This document shows, piece after piece, positions 18,057 through 26,177 of a stretch of DNA of 64,000 nucleotides. Where the stretch lies: positions 62,001 through 126,000 of the forward strand of contig NZ_VIGV01000006.1 in NCBI RefSeq assembly GCF_007858445.1. The letters run 5' to 3'. The stretch is from Tsukamurella sputi (GTDB lineage Bacteria > Actinomycetota > Actinomycetes > Mycobacteriales > Mycobacteriaceae). The position numbers and the translations under genes were made by a program. Below the pieces are notes generated by a model that worked only from the letters and a program-made list of their open reading frames with translations, did not search any database and had not been told where the DNA came from. Every line of letters begins with the position of its first letter. Position 1 is the first letter of the stretch.

Positions 18057-19565
18057 ATGGCGGTCACGGTGCGCTGGCTGCTCGCGCAGCGCGACCTCGG
18101 GCTGGGCCTGCGCGCGGGGGCCGCGGCGATCGACGTCCCGATCTCCTTCGTCATGACCACCGAGCTCGCGGATCCCACGCCGTGGCTCACCGGCGGCGAG
18201 ATGCTGCTGACCACCGGCATCGGCATTCCGCCGGGCGACGAGGGCTGTCGGGACTACGTACGGCGGCTCACGGGGCGCGGCGTCTCCGCGGTGGGCTTCG
18301 GCGTGGGCGTCTCGCGGGAGAGTGCCCCGTCGGCCCTGGTGGCGGCGGCCGACGAGGCGGGTCTCCCGCTCGTCGACGTGCCCCTGCCCACGCCCTTCGT
18401 GGCCGTCGCGCGCACCGTCATCGACGAGATCGCCCGGCGTGCGAACCGCTCCCAGGTGGCCGCGGGCCGCGCGCAGCAGAGGATGACCCGCGCGGCGGTG
18501 GCGGGCGGACCGTCGGCCACGCTGCGCGAGCTGGCGGTGGGCTGCGGCGGCGCGGCCCTGCTCCTGGATCGCGGCGGGAGGGTCGTGCAGTCGCACCCCG
18601 CCGACGTCGACGCCGTCGCCTCGCGCGAGGTCGGCGCGCAGGCGCGGACCCACCCCACGGCGTCGGCGGTCGGTCCCGGGACCTCCGGCGGCCGCGGGAC
18701 GATCGTGACCCAGCCGATCCGCGTGGGCGACCGGGGGCACGGGCACCTCGGTGTGGTGCTGCCGCACGAGCCGCTCGCGACCGACCACGTGCTCATCGGC
18801 CACGCCAATTCGCTGCTCGCGCTGGACTTCGAGCGACCGCTCCGGCTGCGGTTCGCGCAGTGGCGGATGAACGCCGCCGCGCTGCGGCTCGTGCTGTCCG
18901 CGGGGACCGAGCTCGACGAGGCCGCGCAACTCGTGGCGGAGGCCGCGGACCCGTCGGGCGTGCGGGCGTTGGTGATCCGCGGCGGCGCCCCGGACGTCGT
19001 GGTCGCAGCGGTACGGGCGGCGCTGTACGACGCGGGCCGCCCGGTCTTCGTCGCGGACGCGGAGCGTGCGGGCGGCGTCGTGGCGCTGCTCGGCGGGGGC
19101 GACGGTCCGGGCTTCGCGGACGGGCTGGTCGCGGGCCTGACGCCCGCCGAACGCGGCCGGCTGCAGCTCGGCCTCGGGCCGTCGCATGGACCGGGCGCCG
19201 TCGCCGAGGCCGTCGCCGCCGCCGAGCTCGCGGCCCGCGCCGCCCGGCCGGGCGGCGGCACCGTCGACGCCTCCGCGCTGGCCGGGCGCACCCTCGTCAC
19301 CGAGCCGGGCACCCGGGAGGCGCTCGCGCGGCTCGACCGGGCACTGCTCGAGCCGCTGCGCGCGCACGACGGCGGGCTGGTGGAGGCGCTGCGCGCCTAT
19401 CTCGACCATCACGGGCAGTGGGAGGGCACGGCCGCCGCGCTAGGCGTGCACCGGCACACCGCGCGGGCCCGGGTGGCTCGGGCGGAGGAGCTCCTGGGCG
19501 TGGACCTGAAGTCGGCCCGGGTGCGGGCCGAGCTGCTACTGGCGCTGCTGCTCGGCGACGAGTAG
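18057..19565 (+). CDS. PucR-family transcriptional regulator
   Basis: A 502-residue regulator. The N-terminal PucR domain starts MAVTVRWLLAQRDLGL and continues through LTGGEMLLTTGIGIPPG, as in PucR/PurC-like ligand-sensing domains. The middle is a CdaR/GGDEF-like region. The C-terminus (DHHGQWEGTAAALGVHRHTARARVARAEELLG) is the PucR helix-turn-helix (HTH_30). I chose the ATG at 18057 because GGAGCGG lies ahead of it and the PucR domain begins there. It is divergent from the aldehyde dehydrogenase, so it most likely controls the amine catabolic operon, perhaps in response to an amine or GABA. The 3' end overlaps the opposing TetR gene by 30 nt. Confidence 0.9.
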   Translation: MAVTVRWLLAQRDLGLGLRAGAAAIDVPISFVMTTELADPTPWLTGGEMLLTTGIGIPPGDEGCRDYVRRLTGRGVSAVGFGVGVSRESAPSALVAAADEAGLPLVDVPLPTPFVAVARTVIDEIARRANRSQVAAGRAQQRMTRAAVAGGPSATLRELAVGCGGAALLLDRGGRVVQSHPADVDAVASREVGAQARTHPTASAVGPGTSGGRGTIVTQPIRVGDRGHGHLGVVLPHEPLATDHVLIGHANSLLALDFERPLRLRFAQWRMNAAALRLVLSAGTELDEAAQLVAEAADPSGVRALVIRGGAPDVVVAAVRAALYDAGRPVFVADAERAGGVVALLGGGDGPGFADGLVAGLTPAERGRLQLGLGPSHGPGAVAEAVAAAELAARAARPGGGTVDASALAGRTLVTEPGTREALARLDRALLEPLRAHDGGLVEALRAYLDHHGQWEGTAAALGVHRHTARARVARAEELLGVDLKSARVRAELLLALLLGDE

Positions 19566-20174
19566 CGCCCGCAGACCGTCGATCAGCGCCGCGAGACCCA
19601 GGTCGAAGGCCTGCAGGGACCGTTCCGGGCCCGACGGTGCCGCCGCCACCGCGCGCCGCAGGTCCTCGGTGCCGGCCTCGTCGTCGACGCGGATCGGCTC
19701 GTCGGGCGCCGAGACGTCGAGCGCGGCGCCGAGCAGGAAGTTCTCGACGGCCACGACGATGCCCATGACCAGTCCCTCGGGGAAGCCCGCGCGGAGCAGG
19801 CCCGACGTGGCGGCGCTGTACATCGCCAGGTTCTGATGGCCGCCGATGGTCTCGGTCGCGAGCAGCCGCACCGCGGACGGGTGGGCGGCGAAGGCGTCGC
19901 GGTAGGTGCGCGCCCAGGTGTCGAGCGCCTGGTCCCACGGCAGCGCGTCGAAACAGGTGGCGTCGATGTCAGCGGTCACGAGGTCGCGGACGAGGCCGAT
20001 CACGGCGGCGCGGCCGTCGGCGTGGTGGTAGATCGACGAGACCGTCACGCCGAGCCGGCGGGCGAGGTTCGGCAGGCTGAAGTTGCCGTCGCGATCGACG
20101 AGTTCCAGCGCGGCCGCGCCGATCGAGGCCCGGTCGAGCTGCGGGGTGCTCGGGCGGCCGGCGCGTCTGCTCAC
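19536..20174 (-). CDS. TetR-family transcriptional regulator
   Basis: A 212-residue TetR-type protein. The helix-turn-helix lies near residues 35-60 (FSLPNLARRLGVTVSSIYHHADGRAAVIGLV), followed by a helical ligand-binding domain. The GTG at 20174 is preferred over the ATG at 20243, which would run across an inverted repeat in the promoter. It is divergent from the agmatine genes, and two copies of AATCGA-N7-TCGATT lie between them, so it probably represses aguBA and itself, with agmatine or a product as inducer. This role is inferred. Confidence 0.88.
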   Translation of the reverse strand: MSRRAGRPSTPQLDRASIGAAALELVDRDGNFSLPNLARRLGVTVSSIYHHADGRAAVIGLVRDLVTADIDATCFDALPWDQALDTWARTYRDAFAAHPSAVRLLATETIGGHQNLAMYSAATSGLLRAGFPEGLVMGIVVAVENFLLGAALDVSAPDEPIRVDDEAGTEDLRRAVAAAPSGPERSLQAFDLGLAALIDGLRALLVAEQQRQ

Positions 20175-20202
20175 CTGCGTGAACCTACCGGATCCCGGCA
20201 CT

Positions 20203-20221
20203 AATCGAAAGGTTGTCGATT
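20203..20221. promoter_or_regulatory. Operator copy 1 for the TetR regulator
   Basis: Inverted repeat AATCGA-N7-TCGATT. It lies 29 nt upstream of the TetR start, where it could block the regulator's own promoter. The same arms recur at 20256-20278. Confidence 0.65.
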
Positions 20222-20255
20222 GAGGTCTTGTGGCGACGGCCACACCGGTCTATCT

Positions 20256-20278
20256 TTAATCGAAAGCCTATCGATTAA
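20256..20278. promoter_or_regulatory. Operator copy 2 for the TetR regulator, ahead of the agmatine genes
   Basis: Perfect inverted repeat TTAATCGA-N7-TCGATTAA ending 15 nt before the amidase ATG. It shares the core and spacing of copy 1. It overlaps the likely -10 region (TATCTT near 20251) and leaves room only for the ribosome binding site CAGGAGA. Confidence 0.7.
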
Positions 20279-20293
20279 GCCTCAGGAGACGAG

Positions 20294-21271
20294 ATGGAGC
20301 TCATCCTCGCGCCCGGTGTCCCGGTGTCGCCCGCCCGCGTCGAGCAGCCGGAGCGCGCCCCGCTCCGGGTGGGACTGGTGCAGCACCGCTGGCACGACGA
20401 CGCCGCCCTCCTCGCCCGGGAGCTCACCGACGGGATCGGGCAGGCGGCCGCGGCGGGCGCCGAGGTGGTCTTCCTCTCCGAGATCACGCTGATGCAGTAC
20501 CCCGCCTTCGAGCGCGGCGGCGCGCAGCCGAGCAGGCTCGCCGAGGACCTGCTCACCGGGCCGACGTTCACCTTCGCCGCCGCCGCGGCGAAGCAGCACG
20601 GCGTCGTCGTGCACGCCTCGCTGTACGAGCGGCATCCCGACGCCGAGCCGCTCGGCTACAACACCGCGATCATGGTCTCGCCGTCCGGTGAGCTGCTCGC
20701 GAAGACCCGCAAGCTGCACATCCCCGTGACCGCCGGCTACTACGAGGACACCTACTTCCTCCGGGGTCCGTCCCAGGCGGACGGCGCCGAGCCCTACCCG
20801 GTGCACACGCCTCCTGAGCTGGGCGGCGCGCGCTTCGGCCTCCCGACCTGCTGGGACGAGTGGTTCCCCGAGGTGGCGCGCGCCTACTCGCTCGGCGGCG
20901 CCGAGGTCCTCGCCTATCCCACGGCCATCGGCTCCGAGCCCGACCACCCCGAATTCGACACCGCCCCGCTGTGGCGGCAGGTGATCGTGGGCAACGGCAT
21001 CGCGAGCGGCACCTTCATGGTGGTGCCCAACCGGTGGGGCGACGAGGGTGCGATCACCTTCTACGGCAGCTCGTTCATCTCCGACCCGTACGGCCGCATC
21101 CTGGTCGAGGCGCCGCGCGACGCCTCAGCCGTCCTCGTCGCCGACCTGGACCTGGACCAGCGCCGCGACTGGCTCACGCTGTTCCCGTTCCTCGCGACCC
21201 GCCGCCCCGACACCTACGGCGCGCTCACCGAGCCCGTCGAGGCCAACGGCCCGCTGGGAGGTGCGAAGTGA
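20294..21271 (+). CDS. aguB: N-carbamoylputrescine amidase-like carbon-nitrogen hydrolase
   Basis: A 325-residue nitrilase-superfamily enzyme. The Glu-Lys-Cys triad is visible: Glu63 in FLSEITL, Lys140 in KTRKLHIP and Cys186 in LPTCWDEWFPE. KLHIP and CWDEWFPE fit N-carbamoylputrescine amidases, which release putrescine, ammonia and CO2. CAGGAGA precedes the ATG. The stop overlaps the agmatine deiminase start by 4 nt, which strongly supports the assignment. The first 20 residues are an extra extension compared with plant and Pseudomonas enzymes. Cytoplasmic. Confidence 0.88.
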   Translation: MELILAPGVPVSPARVEQPERAPLRVGLVQHRWHDDAALLARELTDGIGQAAAAGAEVVFLSEITLMQYPAFERGGAQPSRLAEDLLTGPTFTFAAAAAKQHGVVVHASLYERHPDAEPLGYNTAIMVSPSGELLAKTRKLHIPVTAGYYEDTYFLRGPSQADGAEPYPVHTPPELGGARFGLPTCWDEWFPEVARAYSLGGAEVLAYPTAIGSEPDHPEFDTAPLWRQVIVGNGIASGTFMVVPNRWGDEGAITFYGSSFISDPYGRILVEAPRDASAVLVADLDLDQRRDWLTLFPFLATRRPDTYGALTEPVEANGPLGGAK

Positions 21272-22287
21272 GCTGGCGCATGCCGTCGGAGACGGCCCCG
21301 CAGACCCGCACCTGGATGGCGTACCCGTCCGCCGGCTACTCGCTCGGCGACACCGCCGAGGAGCACCACGCCGCGCGCGCGACCTGGGCGGCGGTGGCGA
21401 ACGCGATCGTCGACTTCCAGCCCGTGACGGTCGTCGTCGACCCCGCGGAGCGCGAGGCCGCGGGGCGGTACCTCTCGGACCGGGTCGACGTGGTGGAGGC
21501 GCCGCTCGACGACGCCTGGATGCGTGACATCGGCCCCACCTTCGTGGTCGACGAGGCGGGCCGGCTGGGCGCCGTCGACTGGGTCTTCAACGGCTGGGGC
21601 GGCCAGGACTGGACGCAGTGGGACCGCGACGGCCGGATCGGGCGGTTCGTCGCCGAGCTCGCCGGGGCCGAGTACATCGGGTCCGAGCTGGTGGGCGAGG
21701 GCGGCGGCATCCACGTCGACGGTGCCGGAACGGTCCTGCTCACGGACACCGTCCAGCTCGATCCGGGCCGCAATCCGGGGTGGACGAAGGAGCGGGTCGA
21801 GGCCGAGCTGGAGCGGACCATCGGCGCAACGCACGCCGTCTGGCTGCCGTACGGGCTCACCCGGGACTACGACACCTTCGGCACCCGCGGCCACGTCGAC
21901 ATCGTCGCGACGATCCCGTCGCCGGGCACCGTGCTCCTGCACGACCAGCGCGATCCGTCGCACCCCGATCACGAGCGCTCCACACACCTGCGCGACGTGT
22001 TGGCGGGCTCGACCGACGCCGCGGGGCGCTCCTTCGAGGTCGTCCCCGTTCCCGCGCCGACGGTGCTCCGCGACGACGAGGGCTTCGTCGACTACAGCTA
22101 CATCAACCACGTCGTGATCAACGACGCGGTGGTGGCGTGCTCCTTCGACGACCCCAACGACGCCGTGGCCGTGGAGGTGCTGGCCGCGGCGTACCCGGGG
22201 CGCGAGATCCGCACCGTCGACGCGCGGCCGCTGTTCGCCCGCGGCGGCGGCATCCACTGCATCACGCAGCAGCAGCCCGCGGTCTGA
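21268..22287 (+). CDS. aguA: Agmatine deiminase
   Basis: A 339-residue guanidine-modifying enzyme that turns agmatine into N-carbamoylputrescine and ammonia. Family marks are DDAWMRDIGPTF near residue 85, VFNGWGGQD, GEGGGIHVDG, and the catalytic Cys331 in GGGIHCITQQ near the C-terminus. Length is slightly shorter than typical (about 360). I read it from GTG at 21268, which overlaps the amidase stop (GTGA); an ATG lies four codons later. It feeds putrescine to the amine oxidase operon nearby. Confidence 0.93.
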   Translation: MSWRMPSETAPQTRTWMAYPSAGYSLGDTAEEHHAARATWAAVANAIVDFQPVTVVVDPAEREAAGRYLSDRVDVVEAPLDDAWMRDIGPTFVVDEAGRLGAVDWVFNGWGGQDWTQWDRDGRIGRFVAELAGAEYIGSELVGEGGGIHVDGAGTVLLTDTVQLDPGRNPGWTKERVEAELERTIGATHAVWLPYGLTRDYDTFGTRGHVDIVATIPSPGTVLLHDQRDPSHPDHERSTHLRDVLAGSTDAAGRSFEVVPVPAPTVLRDDEGFVDYSYINHVVINDAVVACSFDDPNDAVAVEVLAAAYPGREIRTVDARPLFARGGGIHCITQQQPAV

Positions 22288-22293
22288 GCGGGC

Positions 22294-22881
22294 TCAGTGG
22301 CCCGCGGAGGCCGCGAAGACCGCGCTGAGCAGGTGGGCCTGGATCCGCGTGCACTCGGCGTCCGGCAGGTGGAGCCGCTCGGCGAGGTGGAAGAGGGTGC
22401 TCCAGGCGAGGACGGTGTCGATCGCATCGAGCAGGCCGGGGTCGGCGGGACCGTCGAGCTCGGGGGCGAAGGTGCGGGCCCAGTTCGCCCGGATCCGCGA
22501 CTCGGTGCCGGCCATGGACGCGTCGATGGCCGGCACGCGGGCGGCGGAGACGAGGCCCACGGCGCGGACGTGTCGCTGCAGCTCGTAGATCGCCGCGCTC
22601 TGCGCGACGGCGGCGTCGATCCGGAGCGCTAGCGGCTGGTCGGGAGCGATCTCGGCGATGCGCGCCCGGACGCGGTCCGCCTGGACGGCGGCCGCGGCGG
22701 TCTGGAGATCGTCCAGGGTGGGGAAGTGCACGTAGAGGGTGCGCTCGGAGGCGCCGGCGTGGGCCGCGATCTCCCTGGCCGTGGGATTCGCTCCCCCGTC
22801 CGAGAGCAGCGCGAGGGCGCTGTCCACGAGCGCAGCGCGCGTCTCCTCCGGGTTGCGGCGACGGCGCGCGGCCCGTGTCAT
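22294..22881 (-). CDS. TetR-family transcriptional regulator
   Basis: A 195-residue TetR-type regulator. It has a basic N-terminus, then RAALVDSALALLSDGG and the helix-turn-helix PTAREIAAHAGASERTLYVHF near residues 30-55. The C-terminal domain is helical with no recognised ligand motif. It is divergent from the alkylsulfatase gene, with two TGCAG-based inverted repeats in between, so it likely represses the sulfatase and possibly itself. It ends 6 nt from the agmatine deiminase stop (convergent). Confidence 0.87.
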   Translation of the reverse strand: MTRAARRRRNPEETRAALVDSALALLSDGGANPTAREIAAHAGASERTLYVHFPTLDDLQTAAAAVQADRVRARIAEIAPDQPLALRIDAAVAQSAAIYELQRHVRAVGLVSAARVPAIDASMAGTESRIRANWARTFAPELDGPADPGLLDAIDTVLAWSTLFHLAERLHLPDAECTRIQAHLLSAVFAASAGH

Positions 22882-22965
22882 CCGATGCTCTCCTCGTGGT
22901 GGATCCGGCGGGCGCGGTGCGCCCGGTCGCCACCATTGTGGCGGAATGCTGCTCGGATCGAGCTT

Positions 22966-23011
22966 ATTGCAGGCATACTGCAGTAGTGACGTAATGCAGT
23001 GATACTGCAAT
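22966..23011. promoter_or_regulatory. Tandem TetR-type operators ahead of the alkylsulfatase gene
   Basis: Two related inverted repeats with centres 27 bp apart. The downstream copy has perfect TGCAGT-GAT-ACTGCA arms (22996-23010) and near-symmetry beyond them. The upstream copy (22966-22984) reads ATTGCAGG-CAT-ACTGCAGT. Both lie in the divergent gap just ahead of the sulfatase leader. Confidence 0.65.
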
Positions 23012-23037
23012 ATCCCTCGAGCCGAACCAGGACAGAC

Positions 23038-25101
23038 ATGCGCGACCGCAGCACCCCGCCCGCCGATCCGACCGTCGTCTCCCGCCGCCGCGTGGTGGGG
23101 CTCGGCGCGGCCGCCCTCGCCGCCCTCGGTGTGGGGGCCACCGCCTCGTGCTCGTCGGACAGCGGCTCGGGCGGTGCGGGCGGGAGAGTGGAGCCGTCGG
23201 CGAACCGGACGGAACCCACCACGTACGTCGCCGAGGCCAACCGGAAGGTCCGCGAGACCCTTCCCTTCTCCGACACCGCCGACTTCGCGAACGCCGACCG
23301 CGGCTTCCTCCGCGCGCTCGAGCCCGGCGTGATCAAGGACGCGCAGGGCAGGACCGTGTGGGACGTGAACGCCTACGGCTTCCTCCGGGGCGAGTGCCCG
23401 GATTCGGTGAATCCCAGCCTGTGGCGGCAGTCGCAGCTCAACACGCGGCAGGGCCTCTACGAAGTGGCTCCGGGCATCTACCAACTGCGCGGACTGGACC
23501 TCTCGGTGATGACGGTGATCGAGGGCGCGACCGGCATCGTGATCATCGACCCGCTGATCTCGAAGGAGACCGCGGCGGCGGGCCTCGCGCTGTACCGGGC
23601 GCAGCGCGGCGCCGAACGACCCGTCGTCGCCGTCGTGTACAGCCACTCGCACATCGATCACTTCGGTGGCGCGCACGGCGTCACGACGGCCGACGAGGTG
23701 GCGGCCGGGCGGTGCGCGGTGATCGCGCCCGCGGGGTTCATGGAGGAGGCCGTGGCCGAGAACGTCTACGCGGGAACGGCGATGACCCGCCGCGCCACCT
23801 ACATGTACGGTGCGGCGCTGCCCAAGGAGGCGCGGGGCACCGTCGGGTCCGGTCTGGGGCAGACGACGTCCCTGGGCGACAAGGGCCTCATTCCCCCGAC
23901 GGTGTCGATCGAGCGGACCGGGCAGACGGAGACGGTCGACGGCATCGAGATGGTCTTCCAACTGACCCCGGGGACCGAGGCGCCGGCGGAGATGAACATC
24001 CACCTGCCCGCCCTGCGTGCGCTGTGCATCGCCGAGAACGCCTCCCACACCATGCACAACGTGCTCACGCTGCGCGGCGCGCTGGTCCGCGACGCCCGGG
24101 TGTGGGCGCGCTACCTCACCGAGACGATCAACCTCTACGGCCGCCGGGTGGACGTGTGCTTCGGCCAGCACCACTGGCCCACCTGGGGCACCGACGAGAT
24201 CGTGAAACACCTGACGGCGCAACGCGACATGTACTCCTACCTGCACGATCAGACGCTGCGGATGCTCAATCAGGGATACGTCGGCAGCGAGATCGCGGAG
24301 CGGATCGAGTTGCCGCCGGCGCTCGAGAAGACATGGTCGACCCGCGGCTACTACGGCTCCGTCAGCCACAACGTGAAGGCGATCTACCAGCGGTACATGG
24401 GCTGGTTCGACGGCAATCCCGCGCACCTGTGGGAACACCCGCCGGTGGAGGGCGCCAAGCGACACGTCGAGGCCATGGGAGGTGCGGACGCCGCGCTGCG
24501 CGTGGCGCAGAAGGCCTACGACGACGGTGACTTCCGCTGGGCCTCCCAGGTGGCGAACTACGTAATCTTCGCCGACGACCGGAACGAGACGGCGAAGCGG
24601 TTGCAGGCGTCGACCTTCGAGCAGCTGGCCTACGGCACCGAGAACGCGACCTGGCGGAACTTCTACCTCATGGGCGCGTACGAGCTGCGGCACGGGAAGA
24701 TCCAGCCCTCGGCCGCCGCCGCGACGCCGAGCCTCACTGCGGCGCTGACGGTCCCGCAGCTCTTCGACTCCGTGGCCCTGCGGATCGACGGACGCAAGGC
24801 CTGGGACGTGGTGGCCGTCGCCGATTGGCGGATCACCGACGGCTCCGGCGAGATGTACCGGACCGAGCTCCGCAACGGCGTGTTCACGCACTTCCCGACC
24901 GCCGGGTACGAGGGCCTGCCCGCCGCGGGAACCACCGTGGAGGTCACCAAGCCGGCACTCGTGCAGCTGCTCGGCGGGAAGGACCCCGCAGATCTGGTGA
25001 AGAGCGGGCAGCTGACGATCACCGGGGACTCCGCGCCGCTCGCCGCCCTGCGCACCGTGACCGACAAGCCCGACCCGAGCTTCTCCATCGTCACCCCCTG
25101 A
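23038..25101 (+). CDS. Tat-exported alkylsulfatase (SdsA-type metallo-beta-lactamase fold)
   Basis: A 687-residue enzyme predicted to hydrolyse primary alkyl sulfates such as SDS. Residues 1-40 carry twin arginines (SRRRVVGLG), a hydrophobic stretch and a lipobox-like ATASC with Cys38, so it is probably a Tat lipoprotein. The binuclear zinc motif is HSHIDH at 203-208. Later regions match the alkylsulfatase dimerisation domain, and the C-terminal 120 residues look like the SCP2-like lipid-binding domain. The ATG at 23038 is chosen because it starts at the signal peptide. Its neighbours are a TetR repressor and a TauE-type exporter, which could dispose of released sulfur oxyanions. Confidence 0.9.
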   Translation: MRDRSTPPADPTVVSRRRVVGLGAAALAALGVGATASCSSDSGSGGAGGRVEPSANRTEPTTYVAEANRKVRETLPFSDTADFANADRGFLRALEPGVIKDAQGRTVWDVNAYGFLRGECPDSVNPSLWRQSQLNTRQGLYEVAPGIYQLRGLDLSVMTVIEGATGIVIIDPLISKETAAAGLALYRAQRGAERPVVAVVYSHSHIDHFGGAHGVTTADEVAAGRCAVIAPAGFMEEAVAENVYAGTAMTRRATYMYGAALPKEARGTVGSGLGQTTSLGDKGLIPPTVSIERTGQTETVDGIEMVFQLTPGTEAPAEMNIHLPALRALCIAENASHTMHNVLTLRGALVRDARVWARYLTETINLYGRRVDVCFGQHHWPTWGTDEIVKHLTAQRDMYSYLHDQTLRMLNQGYVGSEIAERIELPPALEKTWSTRGYYGSVSHNVKAIYQRYMGWFDGNPAHLWEHPPVEGAKRHVEAMGGADAALRVAQKAYDDGDFRWASQVANYVIFADDRNETAKRLQASTFEQLAYGTENATWRNFYLMGAYELRHGKIQPSAAAATPSLTAALTVPQLFDSVALRIDGRKAWDVVAVADWRITDGSGEMYRTELRNGVFTHFPTAGYEGLPAAGTTVEVTKPALVQLLGGKDPADLVKSGQLTITGDSAPLAALRTVTDKPDPSFSIVTP

Positions 25102-25149
25102 CTGCGGTGTTCTCGCAGGTAGTGTGCGAGAGGTGAGGAGTCGAGGACG

Positions 25150-25887
25150 GTGCTGACGCTCGCCGCGATGGTGCTCGCCGGCTTCGGCGCCGGACTCATC
25201 GGTTACATCACCGGGCTGGCCTCGCTCGTCTCCTACCCGGCGCTGCTGGCTTTCGGCCTGTCCCCGGTCTCCGCGAACGTCACGAACACCGTGGCCATGG
25301 TCGCGGTGGGTGGTGGCTCGATCGCCTCGTCGGCGTCGGAGTTGCGGAAGAACCCCGCGCAGGTGCGCGTCCTGGCCGGCCTCGCGATCGCCGGTGGCCT
25401 GGTCGGCTCGGCGCTGCTCCTGCTGGCGCCGGGCAGCACTTTCGAGAACGTGGTCCCCGTGCTCATCGCCGTCGCGGCGATCGCCATCCTGCTGCAGCCA
25501 CGCCTGCGCGAGCACCCCGACGTGGCGCGGCTGGCGCGGTTCTACCCGGCGGGCGTCTTCCTCGTGGCGGTGTACGGCGGCTACTTCGGTGCCGGTGCCG
25601 GCGTGATGATCCTGGCCCTGACGCTGCTGGCGACGAGTGAGCCGCTGTGGCGCGCGGCGATGCTCAAGAGCTACGTCCTCGGCCTCGCGAACCTGATGGC
25701 CGCCATCGGATTCGCGATCTTCGGTCCCGTGCACTGGCCCGCGGCGATCGCGATGGCCATCGGCGGCTTCGCCGGCGGCTGGTGCGGACCGCCCGTCGTG
25801 GCCCGGATCGATGCGGCTCGCCTGCGCGTCATCGTCGCCGTGTGCGGGCTCGGCCTCGCGGCGTGGCTCGCCCGGGTCTGGTTCTGA
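25150..25887 (+). CDS. TauE/SafE-family (sulfite or sulfonate) exporter
   Basis: A 245-residue membrane protein with about eight helices in two repeats. The first repeat has GLIGYITGLASLVSYPALLAFGLSP and ANVTNTVAMVAVG, and the second GGYFGAGAGVMILALTLL, as in TauE/SafE proteins that move sulfite, sulfoacetate or sulfate across the membrane. It starts with GTG 48 nt after the alkylsulfatase; the gap holds a short CTCGCA-N7-TGCGAG stem (25112-25130). Co-transcription with the sulfatase is likely. Substrate is inferred. Confidence 0.85.
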   Translation: MLTLAAMVLAGFGAGLIGYITGLASLVSYPALLAFGLSPVSANVTNTVAMVAVGGGSIASSASELRKNPAQVRVLAGLAIAGGLVGSALLLLAPGSTFENVVPVLIAVAAIAILLQPRLREHPDVARLARFYPAGVFLVAVYGGYFGAGAGVMILALTLLATSEPLWRAAMLKSYVLGLANLMAAIGFAIFGPVHWPAAIAMAIGGFAGGWCGPPVVARIDAARLRVIVAVCGLGLAAWLARVWF

Positions 25888-25964
25888 CGGACTGCGACAC
25901 GATCGCGACACGGCCGTGACGGCACGGAGGGGAGACCGCCGCACGCCTCTCGGAGGATCGGCGC

Positions 25965-26174
25965 ATGATCGACTCCGACGCCGGACCCCGCCGCGGCCGG
26001 GGGTCCGCGGTGGACCGCCTCCCCGACGAGCTGCGGATCGTGCTCGTCCTACGGATCCTGCAGGGGCGCAGCGTGGCCGACTGCGCCGAGGTCCTGCTGA
26101 TGACGGAGGACCAGGTGCGGCTCGTGCAGCACCGGGCCCTGTCCGTCCTCCGCGCCCACCTCGCGACGCCCTGA
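25965..26174 (+). CDS. Orphan sigma-70 region 4-like small DNA-binding protein
   Basis: A 69-residue protein. Residues about 17-65 (RLPDELRIVLVLRILQGRSVADCAEVLLMTEDQVRLVQHRALSVLR) match the helix-turn-helix of sigma factor region 4, including the usual LP-xx-R-xV start and the final basic helix. There is no region 2, so it cannot be a normal sigma factor. It could be a remnant of an ECF sigma gene or a small regulator. It lies 77 nt after the TauE-type gene and 3 nt from the stop of the opposing monooxygenase. Confidence 0.6.
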   Translation: MIDSDAGPRRGRGSAVDRLPDELRIVLVLRILQGRSVADCAEVLLMTEDQVRLVQHRALSVLRAHLATP

Positions 26175-26177
26175 GCC

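Noticed and set aside
14478-19412. Very long open frames antisense to or read through the amine operon and other genes
   Set aside because: In DNA of this GC content stops are rare in the wrong frames. The translations are Arg/Ala/Pro-rich with no domain, while the other frame gives clear families.
18057-20174. PucR and TetR genes as one regulatory unit for the same promoter
   Set aside because: They are convergent and each is divergent from a different catabolic unit with different repeats between them.
25112-25130. CTCGCA-N7-TGCGAG stem as a terminator between sulfatase and exporter
   Set aside because: Only 6-bp arms and no T-run; the gap is 48 nt and both genes fit one transcript.
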